Part shown: in pieces, positions 56,001 to 63,600 of the stretch
Position numbering within the stretch: position 1 is the first letter of the stretch
Layout of the letters: every line of letters begins with the position of its first letter
From: Robinsoniella peoriensis
GTDB taxonomy: Bacteria > Bacillota > Clostridia > Lachnospirales > Lachnospiraceae
DNA length: 64,000 bases
NCBI RefSeq assembly: GCF_000797495.1
Contig: NZ_JTGN01000006.1
Span: 241,448 to 305,447 of the forward strand
Direction of reading: 5' to 3'
The notes under the pieces: generated by a model
Told to the model about the DNA's origin: nothing
Seen by the model: only the letters and a program-made list of their open reading frames with translations
Databases searched by the model: none
Translations under genes and position numbers: made by a program

Positions 56001-57908
56001 GGCATTTTGATTACGGCTGTGGAGAACAAATGCATCCAGGTAATCTGACGCGTCGCTTCCGGCGGGTCCCATAATTACATCTGCATACTGATATACCTGA
56101 TTGTCGTCTAACCCCGAAAAATAAACATTAAATTTACGGTTTCCCGGATCAGCGGCCAGTTCTATCGTACAATCTGCCAGACGGTCCCTGTATTCCGGAT
56201 CCAATTCTGTCTGGATGCTTCCTCCTGTTATGGTCATTCCTTCTCCGATCACCAGCTTGCCAAGAACATCACCTGATGCGCCGTCATAACTTCCTGCAAT
56301 TCTTATACCGATACCCTGTTTACAGGCTACGTCAATATTAGACATTTTAAATGTTTCACCCGGAGGAATGATCAAAACTTCCGTAGGATATTTCTCCCAT
56401 TGAGACAACGCAATCTTATTTTCACCATCCAGCTCCGTTATCGGCACACCATTCTGAGTAAACTCCGGATCACCTACGACTACCGGACTCATTACAATAA
56501 CAGTTCCGCCTTCTCCGCCAAGCAATTCTTTCGCCTTTTCCCAGCTCTGAACCGGATGCTGATCATCAATACCCGAATTCCCATCATTGCCTCCCGGAAT
56601 CGCAGGTCGGTCACCTTCGGGACTTGATGCATCCTTATTTACATTCCAATAGACGATCTGGCTGCCCACTGCGCGAGCCGATGAACGGACTTTATTTTCC
56701 GTATTGTTTTCAGGCTCTTTTATGTCTGTCTTATCTTCATCTTTTGGAGAAACTTTAGAAACATCTTTTTCTACATCTTTGGTTTCATCTTTTGTTGTAT
56801 CTTTTGTTGTATCTTTTGTTGTATCTTTATCATCTGTTTTAGACAGCAGCGTTAAATAAATTTCTTTTGCTGTGTCCTCCTTAACCCAAAGTTTCCAATT
56901 ATTTTTTGCGCTCTGTTCCAACGTAAAATGACTTAATAAGCTATCTCCGCTTTCCCCATTTTCATAGAGTGCTGATAACGCCATTTCCTCGTTTACATTT
57001 GCATCCGCCTGTACAGATATAGTGTAAGTTCTGCCTTTTTCTAATTCTTTCAGAATCTGAATGGAAGGCTTCTTCCCCTGGCTGTTTCTGTAGTCCAATT
57101 CCAGATTACCCTGAACGTTGAGCCCAACTCCTATCACAAGGCTTCCGCCCGTAACCCTGATAAGTGTCTGGTTTTCTCTGCCGGCGGCTGAGGCTAATGT
57201 CATATTAGAAAGTACAGCCCCTCCTTCTTCGATAAGAAATATTGACTGGTCTTCCCCTTTTCTTTCTGCCCAATTAACAAACCGTATGCCTCTTCCATCT
57301 AATTCTGCTTTTTCAGAAGAATTGATTTTCATTGAGGACATAACATAAACTGTAACCTCATCTCCGGGTAACTTTTTCAAATCCGCTGCCTTACTGAATA
57401 TATCCTCTATATTTGTCAAAGGAGTCTGAGCACTTTTACCATCCCGACTATTATCATCCGTATTTTTGTCTGCATCAGCGGATGGATCCCAATAGAGCAC
57501 CGGTGACTCCTGGCTTTGGTTCTCTTTGGATTCCGACTGAGTTTCCTTTGTGCTGTCTTTTGATTCCTGAGTTTTTTTATCTGTCCCTGCTGCTTCTGCC
57601 TTTTTTTCTGTATTCGATATATTTTTTTCTGTCAAAGGGGTCTTATTTATTTCTGTGGTGAATTTTTCTGTATCCGTCTTCCTCTGTAATTCAGTCCCCT
57701 TTTCTGAATCTGTTGCCTTTTCTAGTTTTGTTTCATTTTCCGAAACTGATTTTTTTGTTTCACCGGAATACTCGCTTATCGTATTTACTTTTCCGATAAG
57801 ATTGTATTTTTCTGTTGCTGTTCCAGCAGCCTCTGTTATTCCCGGACTGCATATGATAATACCGATGCAAAGCATAACAGCCACTATTTTTTTTACTTTT
57901 TTATTCAT
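47019..57908 (-). CDS. Giant beta-helix surface protein of eight modules
   Basis: A 3629-residue exported protein. The signal peptide ends near 'GITEAAG'. A Lys/Thr/Glu-rich low-complexity stretch follows (about 35-135). Eight modules then each begin with a motif like 'VYLDGTNGSDSNAGTSP' and an A-V-x-T-x-x-K-A-x-x-I/L segment, followed by parallel beta-helix stretches rich in 'GGGIYxxGG' and 'GNxxxxNGGGxxN'. A second low-complexity TTKDTTKDxxKD stretch separates modules 1 and 2. The C-terminal 200 residues form a different domain ending in 'KYQMVYKFELV'. No sorting signal is present, so other operon parts must attach it. It is probably a fibre-like adhesin. The start has GGAGGG. Confidence 0.85.
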   Translation of the reverse strand: MNKKVKKIVAVMLCIGIIICSPGITEAAGTATEKYNLIGKVNTISEYSGETKKSVSENETKLEKATDSEKGTELQRKTDTEKFTTEINKTPLTEKNISNTEKKAEAAGTDKKTQESKDSTKETQSESKENQSQESPVLYWDPSADADKNTDDNSRDGKSAQTPLTNIEDIFSKAADLKKLPGDEVTVYVMSSMKINSSEKAELDGRGIRFVNWAERKGEDQSIFLIEEGGAVLSNMTLASAAGRENQTLIRVTGGSLVIGVGLNVQGNLELDYRNSQGKKPSIQILKELEKGRTYTISVQADANVNEEMALSALYENGESGDSLLSHFTLEQSAKNNWKLWVKEDTAKEIYLTLLSKTDDKDTTKDTTKDTTKDETKDVEKDVSKVSPKDEDKTDIKEPENNTENKVRSSARAVGSQIVYWNVNKDASSPEGDRPAIPGGNDGNSGIDDQHPVQSWEKAKELLGGEGGTVIVMSPVVVGDPEFTQNGVPITELDGENKIALSQWEKYPTEVLIIPPGETFKMSNIDVACKQGIGIRIAGSYDGASGDVLGKLVIGEGMTITGGSIQTELDPEYRDRLADCTIELAADPGNRKFNVYFSGLDDNQVYQYADVIMGPAGSDASDYLDAFVLHSRNQNAGWGLRKDTYEDSDGVFENHIELYRKFVFTGVYLNGQKGNDAWFGGNCNWPVKTFAQAKKILLENWDEIAPQNRVIYICDTVDITGTEVWNFIDDAGKDRSSEAKITCCKTNTDYTTHHKTVPGTLVSVKDGGNLTTSSLLMEYDYKNNSNIMINVLPGGTYTSEDGTVLRGFNSSYLGIGVQVQGASGKETRFTMNGGTITRKSLGVSVIGVNKNDTIFTLNGGSITDNSGADSGRYGAGVYVSNAQLDMTGGTINSNLSLSDYYKGFGGGIYAAGSNSILNISGGSITNNEARGTGASSGSSSSYNSYGAGIYITGGELNLSGTAVISDNTGTGYYVYGGGVYLGSGVKMVMDGGKISGNKAIGTSSSSRYGGGIYSTGGNLTIKGGIIENNTNTYYGGGVYSTAGSFSMSGGTIQGNESYYGGGLYLNGGYSSSRYSITGSIIQKNSSQYGGGIYTSSSYLDILQGVEIKENNAVSSGGGLYISGNTIKVTESYLKDNTAQYGGGVCTVGGVIYLEDTEVSGNQATENGGGFFNNGGTSYIGTGSSLTNNTAVNQGSSCYISSAMWFLGGTYDSKNTEAGKFGIYLDISTTSSYRIYIDPEALDMKDKIFLNTATSKLYLLEKVPVTGSEGKMPLYLNKNAFEVGSVVVTPAKYGAVNVTDKTYTYSNIQDAEPYVSYFTGGEIPPKTQLGGFNKNIILVGEGVYLDGTNGSDSNAGTSPSNAVLTFEKAKDILKDRIAEAKINAQKAAGDPGYDPDGFEPYIYICGEVRIPADAGDQKWELDYEAEEFVQSDTTNSQGNVINTNLAQVKRFASYYGVMARLLNNGSGKFTVGKLLMDGNAGAVDGANNTIQAMIYLTSNTSLILENTILQNNYSYGVESAGGSILMKGLNPDQSDGAVIRWHGNWAVRLLSGGTLTMQDHSGIENYRYLNNDSSQGNLPGLNSSTGGIGIQGDNSKAIMNDSSYILAPGRYGAGLLGRTTVSDTPMLEMNQDSSILQSDIGIYLYAANNVASLHDNARILKSSRGVYATLVSKSSRFNMDGNSAIINENKDYGIYLYNITATNSDADNLSVVLDGNAKIEGSSYGVYGNSSYAINNTSIILRGKSRIGKNSYGIYFDYCTTSTSTAVRPKIILEGNAVIGGTSRSEANSNYGIWSKRSCAVEIKDSAKVSNNGSYGIYLERYKTTSSSYYTGPSSILMSGDASVNDNGNNGIFNDDYLYTSSGITTIYPNEIEMTLEGTAKVINNQGKGIIVGSKGTLTLKDGIEIKGNRSTSIGNAVDCAGKLNLGGKAEVSGEIYIQDVNKPVTLLSEPDNQKFNIGCSDNFIGQVLVEPDTALTAGADPFIDNFIKTANFPKDKSIKARTPNLIVQGENNVYLAGQGALTPTLVPGNDSNNGGSRGAPVATFAKAAEILKTLDAGASIIICNYPVDFYSSSSAKPQGDTWSFDEGGSFTNDKGDTWKPKVLRDEQFFGHMIQLGGSAVFTVKNITIDGNKENIPLNTAISGSIINVNSSSAVVNLEQGAYLQNNRKTNSNEGGAAILNSGNVNIKGGNIVGNECYGLSSSYAYAAGIYNYGKVIMTSGHIDDNVNRSASYSYGVGVYNYNVYSTFEFSGGTISGNRTEKITSTISGTAFYNAGTLNMSGSAAITGNISDSSSYSANIMGTVFNNGTITVNGGIISDNELIYNGTNTSPTYGAQGGGIFVNSGQVTINGAEIQNNICRALRTESTSTSYSKGGAISVVGGTLKFLSGNIRGNKANRGAGIYYYGSSSKVDVAGGVIRDNIPLSTAIPAEKINAGIYIEGPSFNLKGGGSVISDRIYLSSTSYPLVLGGSIYQRNRKYMIDCSGSFQKGSVVVKADNDVILDATGYLAYFTTQVAGYVLEKQAPNLVLKQCVYIDSEKGSDSNNGANPDRAVETMAKAISLGGGNNYVIYASGPIEVNKQETWDLPDTAWISRYTGFPIYGAGKEWAAYTGPVVRAAAGADLRLENIRILGRREIDDVIEGDSLIRIDPGASVSMNTDTKLRLNNLPAGKTGGAVNNNGGTLTVNGGTIQDVSALKGSAVYQGGSMSIAGSSTINGEVYLTGSGADEAASSYISADETYKPVNGTVLKLNMDNPYGGRRVIEYPAGAVPDSNTKKYFSLDSSILAIYHLENRSSDKNILELQQKGVVYLNGESGDDSEDGKTPKKAVRTLERAYEILKAGAEGGVITIVGKVTVDDEIKMNNINDSTGAHGYYENVVKVIDAKGPVYFQRYAQPDAWEEWEEERPEKDQYKTPTYTGVMIEIAASGKLTVDNVYFDGHSQEVVGNPLFAAGKVEAGAPIFQVKGSLIIPAGATIYRNNNTAADAKSAGVYVDGGTFQAVSVEISDVKTPNGKGSAIYQDGTCILDRAPKIEGTVHLTGSGSIGNTASSKFIEISLRGFKPVNGELQITMDDPYLGRPLVQYPGRTSTQEPYEPTLEEASMYQLERSVTDIYSKGSRTGEVNMLELQFRRRVYIDGVNGDDDTNSGGLPNDAVRTLKKAYELLKNIGGGYLYVVDTVSVDKDISLSSTSYSEAGSPGEISIIGGSVDIRRYVVPDAMKVNPNFSSPGSHTKELFKVKEGSSLSLQQILIDGHRLPVASGDPMEDVAEATKSEAPLIITETRSTLNLNEGTILEHNDNTLSSNGKEEGGAIANHGNLNLDGAVIKNNSAGKGAGIYQDGYFTIVYGAARLANQEIYLTTENTGTQDNPVWGADRVIHIQEKLNASDYLDIGADNPVNGRDIAVYDIKEAYEDAVDDEYYHYKLGTSITSVNPALYLVESTTENDTLELYNYEIMDISVPLEVCLAAVENPLQASAKNKNIRNASLDAPDYTITNGGKYKTKVTVVAFRNDNHTEGITWDQMILVGDETELTGSDLDKKLYLAVAGADQESSNGFAGLSESALSKANTTPIEFGELEAGASGKFTFKGTADTAFFEKYNDTLFGTSYTEPDTYVKENARAKYQMVYKFELVR

Positions 57909-58021
57909 TTGTGCTCCCTCCGATTTTATAAATATTGCCTATAACAAAGGCTTTTCTTTTATTCATTCTAATAGGTTCCTGGAAATTACTGGTGATTAAA
58001 TCAGACTTTTTTCTTCAGATG

Positions 58022-58030
58022 TGATAGAAT
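58022..58030 (+). promoter_or_regulatory. Extended -10 promoter of the c-di-GMP riboswitch
   Basis: TGATAGAAT fits an extended -10 element. The -35 position falls in the left inverted repeat. It would start transcription near 58037, reading right into the riboswitch and away from the giant gene. Confidence 0.45.
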
Positions 58031-58059
58031 AAGGCAAGTAAGAAAACTGTAACAAAAGA

Positions 58060-58150
58060 ATACGTGATATATGACAATAGCAAAACAGGCGAAAGCCTGT
58101 GACGCAAAGCTATCAGGGTCTGTAAAATGACAGCCAGCTGCCGACTTCCT
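58060..58150 (+). promoter_or_regulatory. Cyclic-di-GMP-I (GEMM-I) riboswitch
   Basis: The core GACGCAAAGC (58101-58110), the GNRA hairpin ACAGGCGAAAGCCTGT before it, ATAGC/GCTAT pairing, AGGGTCTGT and TGACAGCCAGCTGCCG follow in the order expected for GEMM-I aptamers. The 3' part ACAGCCAGC also pairs with GCTGGCTGT to make a terminator. Ligand binding should prevent that pairing, making it an ON switch. No plus-strand gene follows: the next gene to the right is on the minus strand. Confidence 0.85.
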
Positions 58151-58186
58151 TCTTGGATTATGCCTGCATGCTGGCTGTCATTTTTA
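58126..58186 (+). terminator. Riboswitch-controlled terminator
   Basis: AATGACAGCCAGC pairs with GCTGGCTGTCATT and is followed by TTTTATG. The 5' arm is part of the aptamer, so the two folds exclude each other. Confidence 0.8.
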
Positions 58187-58265
58187 TGTATTTTTAGCTG
58201 GGGAAAAAAGTCTACCTTTTTCTCCAAAAACAATATATTTTCGACAATATATTACAATTAATTTA

Positions 58266-58883
58266 TTATAGGGATTCATTCAATTGATTGCTTTGTAAAG
58301 CCCATTTAAAAAAAGTTTTATGATCTACTTCTAATCTTCTGGCAGCTTCCCTGCCACTGATTCTATTTTCAGACCATTGTTCATATACGTTTGTAAAATT
58401 AGCCGGTAGCTCTTTACTGGGACGACCGAACTGTACTCCTTTTACCTTGGCAACTTCAATTCCTTCCTTTTGCCTTTGCCGGATATTTTCTCTTTCTATC
58501 TGCGCAACATAGGACAAAATCTGTAAGACAAGGTCTGCTATAAAGATACCTGTTATATCATTTTCTTTAACTCTTGTATCTAACAGAGGAAAATCAATGA
58601 CGACAATATCGGCTTTTATTACTTTCGTTAATCTGCGCCATTGGCATATTATTTCATCATAATCTCTTCCCAGGCGATCTATCGATTTTACATATAATAC
58701 ATCTCCAGCCTTTAATTTTTTTATTAGCTTTTTATACTGCGGACGATCAAAGTCTTTACCCGATTGTTTGTCTTCGAATATATGACTTGATAATATACCA
58801 GCTTTTTCCATAGCTGCCAGTTGACGGTCTGTGTGTTGATCTTTTGTTGATACGCGTACGTATCCATATTTCTGGCTTTTCAT
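58266..58883 (-). CDS. Serine recombinase (resolvase/invertase family)
   Basis: A 205-residue DNA recombinase. The catalytic Ser is Ser12 in 'YGYVRVSTKDQ'; 'IDRLGRDYDEI' and 'AQIERENIRQRQKEGI' complete the catalytic domain and the long helix. The C-terminus has a helix-turn-helix of the Hin/resolvase kind ('SGREAARRLEVDHKTFFKW'). Length and layout match small DNA invertases and Tn3 resolvases. GGAGGG precedes the ATG. It is next to the riboswitch cassette with inverted repeats and to the giant surface gene, and no transposase is near, so site-specific inversion of the cassette is likely. Confidence 0.9.
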   Translation of the reverse strand: MKSQKYGYVRVSTKDQHTDRQLAAMEKAGILSSHIFEDKQSGKDFDRPQYKKLIKKLKAGDVLYVKSIDRLGRDYDEIICQWRRLTKVIKADIVVIDFPLLDTRVKENDITGIFIADLVLQILSYVAQIERENIRQRQKEGIEVAKVKGVQFGRPSKELPANFTNVYEQWSENRISGREAARRLEVDHKTFFKWALQSNQLNESL

Positions 58884-58969
58884 TGCATTCCCTCCATTTG
58901 TGAATATTCATGAATTATTATGCCACAATTTTTATAATTTTGAACTGGAATATTTTTTTTAATTAAAAA

Positions 58970-59007
58970 AGCGGAAAGAATTGTGCATTTTTACAATTCT
59001 TTCCGCT
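58970..59007 (-). terminator. Terminator after the FN3/small-peptide gene pair
   Basis: AGCGGAAAGAATTGT and ACAATTCTTTCCGCT form a perfect 15-bp stem, with TTTTTT on the minus strand after it. Confidence 0.9.
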
Positions 59008-59029
59008 ATTATTCAAAGTATAGAATCAA

Positions 59030-59173
59030 CTAATACTTTTTATTAATCATTTTTAAGTACGCTTCCTGTTCCCAGTCATCAATGATGATATCATAATGGG
59101 TATTAATTTTAATACATCCATATAGCATAATTATAAATCCACTTAATATCATAATCCCAAATGTTGCCGCCAT
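59030..59173 (-). CDS. 47-residue single-span membrane peptide
   Basis: A short gene with an excellent ribosome site (AGGAGGAGAAA before the ATG). The peptide starts with a hydrophobic helix ('FGIMILSGFIIMLYG') and ends in a charged cytoplasmic tail ('YDIIIDDWEQEAYLKMI'). It lies 29 bp behind the FN3 protein gene and before a strong terminator, so the two form one transcript. Its function is unknown; it may regulate or hold a membrane complex. Confidence 0.7.
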   Translation of the reverse strand: MAATFGIMILSGFIIMLYGCIKINTHYDIIIDDWEQEAYLKMINKKY

Positions 59174-59202
59174 TTTCTCCTCCTGTCAATCAGAAAACAG
59201 GT

Positions 59203-60435
59203 TTATCTGTATCGAACTTGATAAGTGTAATTATCACTGCTTCTGTAAGTCTTACTTCCGACTTTCTTATTTGCTACTACGTAGATATAATATGTTCTGC
59301 CTTTTTTCAGCCTGCTGCTACCATATTTTTTAATTATAGTTTTTGTTGATTTTGTTGTTGTGGCTTTTTTATAACCGGAATTACGTTTGCTTGAAATGTA
59401 TACAGTATAGTTTGTTGCTCCATTTATCTTGTCCCAGGAGGCCTTAATTCCCGTTCCGGATTTTTTACCTTCCACCTTTGGTTGAATTGCAATGTAGGAG
59501 GTTGACCAGGAACTATACTTCTTACCTGTTTTTAACTGAATATAGGCGCGAACTTTTACTTTATAAAAGTCTTTTTTTATGTTTGAAAATGTATAGCTGT
59601 TAGTGTTATAGTTTATAACTTTTGTGGATCCTATTTTTTTGTTTTTAGCAGAGTATAAAGCAATTTCGTAACCATTTGCGTTTTCTGCTCTTTCCCATTG
59701 AATACTTGCTTTTTTGATATTTGCGTATCCATAATCGGTAAAAATATTCTTTACACTTGACGGTACTGTTTTTACATCATAAACTGTTGTACCATAGCTG
59801 GCCACCGCTGTATAACCGCCTGCGCTCCGTTCCGGATATACTTTATACTTATAAGTTCCGCCTGCCTTTAGATTATTAATGGTATAAGTATTGGCTGCCG
59901 TCTTTCCTATATAGATCTCCTGATTGCTTTCAATCTGATATACATTATATCCGGTTGCTCCCGCTGATTTATCCCATTGCAGTGTTACACTTGATGTACC
60001 GGCATTTGTCTGTATTACTTTCTGATATGGAATCTGAACCGGTGTAGTAGCAACTGCTATTCCAGCTGACCATGGTCCATATATCTTATTGGGGTATTGA
60101 TTTTCATAAGCCCTGACTCTAAAGTAATATGTCATTCCGGCGGTAAGTCCGCTCTTGCTGCAATCCAGACTTGTCATCGTATAGCCAACAGAATACCAGT
60201 TCCGGTTGTCTTGTGAATATTCTACCTCATATCGGATGCTGCTTCCCATAACCTGATTCCAAACGACCTTGGCAGATCCTTCTGATGCATATGTCTGTCT
60301 CAATCCTGAGGGAGCGCCCGGTGCAGCCAATGCTGACATGCTAAAAAACAAAGCAAGCAGAAATCCCAACACCATTATGGCTCCAGCTCTTTTATATCGT
60401 TTTGTGTGCAGATTCATTTTATCGTAATCATACAT
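59203..60435 (-). CDS. Secreted FN3-repeat protein
   Basis: A 410-residue exported protein. A membrane-spanning signal ends at 'SMSALAAPG'. Four FN3-like units follow, each with the pattern W-x(n)-Y-x-V-Y/S and 'YTINNLKAGGTYKYKV' or 'LKKGRTYYIYV' near its end, similar to those at the ends of the GH106-like and clan GH-A enzymes. No catalytic domain or sorting signal is present. It may be a binding or spacer protein of the cell surface. The ATG at 60435 sits 9 nt behind AAGGAGG; one at 60441 is also possible. Confidence 0.8.
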   Translation of the reverse strand: MYDYDKMNLHTKRYKRAGAIMVLGFLLALFFSMSALAAPGAPSGLRQTYASEGSAKVVWNQVMGSSIRYEVEYSQDNRNWYSVGYTMTSLDCSKSGLTAGMTYYFRVRAYENQYPNKIYGPWSAGIAVATTPVQIPYQKVIQTNAGTSSVTLQWDKSAGATGYNVYQIESNQEIYIGKTAANTYTINNLKAGGTYKYKVYPERSAGGYTAVASYGTTVYDVKTVPSSVKNIFTDYGYANIKKASIQWERAENANGYEIALYSAKNKKIGSTKVINYNTNSYTFSNIKKDFYKVKVRAYIQLKTGKKYSSWSTSYIAIQPKVEGKKSGTGIKASWDKINGATNYTVYISSKRNSGYKKATTTKSTKTIIKKYGSSRLKKGRTYYIYVVANKKVGSKTYRSSDNYTYQVRYR

Positions 60436-60628
60436 TTTCATTTCCCTCCTTAAATCTTTTCTGAGGGTAGTTTATCATAGATTCATTTCTGAAATACCAG
60501 ACTTGTCCTGAAATGCCTATTTATCTGCATGAATTGTTTTTTTCAACATATTCTAATTCTTTTAACCCTTAAAAATAGAATTTCAGTGCAAAAAAACTTC
60601 CTTCCAGTCAGAGGATATTTGACAAAAA

Positions 60629-60657
60629 GATCCGCTGTATTTGTGTACAGCGGATCC
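60629..60657 (-). terminator. Terminator of the MucBP-like repeat gene
   Basis: GGATCCGCTGTA and TACAGCGGATC form a stem followed by TTTTTG on the minus strand, past the stop at 60695. Confidence 0.88.
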
Positions 60658-60694
60658 CTTTAAACATTTGGAGAAGTTATTAATATACTAAATT

Positions 60695-63600
60695 TTAGCT
60701 TCTCCAGGGCTTTACATTAATTACTAACTCTGCCATGGCGGTCTGTCCGGCCTGATTCGTTAACCGATATAAAATAGTGTAACTTCCGGTATTATAGCTA
60801 TAGAATGTATCGCCCAAAAGCCGTTCACCATTCAATGTACATATGACTTTACTCTTTAAGTTCGGACCGTCTTTTTCATCACTGGCTGTTTTTATGAAAT
60901 CTTTCAAATATACGCGTTTACCAGGAGTGATGCTTAAATTATCCGTAGATAATTTAAGAACAGGAAGTTGCTTTTTCGCTTTTACAATAATGTACATGGA
61001 TTTCTTAACGGTGATACCATACTTATTTGTCAAAGAATACATTACTTTATATTTACCTGCCTTATCAGCTTTAAACTTCATATTCTCTGACAAATTTTCT
61101 GAGCCTACTTTGCATTTTACTAATTTCATAGCATTTTTACCGCCCTTATACTGCAATGCTTCTTTGATATACTGATTCAGATTTACTGTTTCTCCGGATT
61201 TAACCGTAATCTCAGTTTTCTTTAAGCGCAGAACCGGACTTGCAGGTTTAACTACAACTTTTAACTGCTTTTTCATAGTACCTTTCTGATATGGCATTTT
61301 AAAGGTAACTTTGAAAGTTCCTGTTTTTGATGCTGCAAAGTAATTCCTTTTGATCATTTTCTTTTTATCTGCAATGAATGTTACTTTATCTTTGATATTC
61401 TTTCCGTTGGAATCCTGAGCCACAGAGATTAGAGTTCTTAAATCTAATTTCTTACCAACTTTGATTGTTACTTTACTCTTTTTCAAAGTAAGCTTTGCAT
61501 AATCAGGTTTCGGACGATCTTTCACCTTTACCAGCAGATATTTTGTTACATTCCCTGCTGCATGTGGCAATGTTATGGCTACTCTGAATTCCCCTGCAAT
61601 AGGAGAGCAGAATATTTGTCCATTAATCAGGAACGATGGCAATACCGTATACCTCAAACTATATCTAAGATCCTGGTTTGTGGAGTCGGTGGCAACTGAT
61701 ACCATCTGTCCTAATAGCAGATTTTCTCCCATAAAAATCTCTGCCCGATCCTGTTTCAATACAAGCTTAGGATTTTTTGGTTTTTCCTGCACTTTACGAT
61801 AACAAAATGCTGCGGACTGCTCATACCTAACATTCTGTAAATGGATCTTAGACTGGCTTATCACCTCGTATCCTTTAATAGATGGAGCATTGATGACGAT
61901 ACTGCTTCCTTTGTCGATTTCATACACCATTTTATAGATGGACTGATCAACTAAATTACTAATATTATTATCGTACTCATCAAAAACTTTTACATATATC
62001 TTTACCTTCTCTACGGGTATTACCTTTTGTTTGTAATAGAAAGTTACGGATTGATCTCCTGTAATGGGTGAAATCATATAATATGGCTGACCGCTTACGT
62101 TGTAACCATCAATGGAAGGTGCATAGATCTTTATGCTGTCCCCCTTAACCGCTTCAATTTCCAACGGTGATACGGACTGATCAACCAGACCGGATAAATC
62201 TTTGTTATTCTCATCTTTTACCAAAATGTGAATTTTAACTTTTTCAACCGGTTTTTCCTTTTCTTTGTAAATAAATTCTACCGTTTCATCTCTGACAATT
62301 GGATAAAACAGTTGCACATCTTCGCCTGTCACTACATAACCATCTATGAATGGAGCTTCTATTCTGACCTCACTGCCTTTTTCCGCTTCCACCACTAATG
62401 GTGTAACCGACTGGTCTACCAGACTGCTAAGGTCTCTTCCCTGCTCATTCTTCACAAGTATGGTGACAGAAACTTTTTCCACCGGCTTTACTTCTTTGCG
62501 GTAAATAAATGTGATCTCTTCATTCTGAAGAATCGGTGAGAAGTCTTTCACTTTATCTCCCTGAATTTCATACCCTTCCATTTCCGGATACTCTATTCTC
62601 ACATTACTTCCCTTTTCTGCTGTCCTCGCCAATGGATAAATATCCTGGTCTATAAGACTGCTTAAATCATTTCCTGACTCATCCTTTAAAAGAATTGTAA
62701 TGTTTACTTTTTCCACAGGCTTCTCCGCTTCTTTATATTCAAAGACCACGGTTTCATCCTGATAAATGGGTTTAAATTCTTGAAAGCTTTCTCCCTGGAT
62801 TTTGTATCCTTCAATTACAGGAGCAGAAACAATCACATTACTATTTTTCTCCACTGACTGATGCAGCGGTGTTTCTTCCTGATTTACAAGACTGCTTAAA
62901 TCCCTGCCCTGTTCATCTACCGGTATAATGGTTATATTTACTTTTTCTACCGGCTTTACTTCTTTTGCATATGTGAATACAATGTTCTCACCCTGCTTAA
63001 TTGGTGAAAAATCTTTAGAACTTTCTCCCTGAAGAACATACCCATCAATCTCAGGCGCTTCTACTTTCACATTGCTGCCTTTTTCCACTTCCCAAACTAA
63101 TGGTCTGTCTTCCGTGTTCACAAGGCTGCTTAAATCATTGCCCTCTGTATCCACAGGAAGAATGGTCACGGTAACTTTTTCTGCAGGTCTCACTTCTTCC
63201 TCATAAATGAACTCTACTATTTCATCCTTTTGAATCGGGAAGAAATTAATATTACCCTTTCCCTGTAGTTTATATCCCTCAATTACAGGTGCCGTAACCG
63301 TAATATCGCTCCCTTTCTCCACTTCTAAGGATAAAGGATTTACGTTTTGATCTACCAGATTACTCAGATCTTTTCCGGTAGTATCATTTACATGGATGGT
63401 GACCATTACTTTTTCAATTGGTTTTATTTCTTCCTGATAAATAAACTCTACCGTCTCGTCTTTCGTGATTGGGTTGAATTCCTGGAAATTTTCTCCCTGG
63501 ACTTTATATCCGTCTATCACTGGTGCTTGTACTCTTACGTTGTCACCTTTCAGTGCCGGAATTATCAGTGGTGTCGTTTCCTGATTTACCAGATTTGATA

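Larger units (their letters stand above)
58003..58213. repeat. 16-bp inverted repeats flanking a promoter-riboswitch cassette
   Basis: AGACTTTTTTCTTCAG (58003-58018) and CTGGGGAAAAAAGTCT (58198-58213) are inverted with 14 of 16 matches. They enclose 179 bp that hold a complete promoter, c-di-GMP-I riboswitch and terminator. A serine recombinase gene lies 52 bp to the right. The repeats are candidate recombination sites. Confidence 0.5.

Noticed and set aside
58015..58233. 72-codon minus-strand reading frame
   Set aside because: It lies over the c-di-GMP riboswitch and its terminator and has no ribosome site.
58266..58883. Transposon resolvase of a Tn3-like element
   Set aside because: No transposase or terminal repeats are near, and the gene sits next to a cassette with short inverted repeats, so an invertase role is favoured though not proven.
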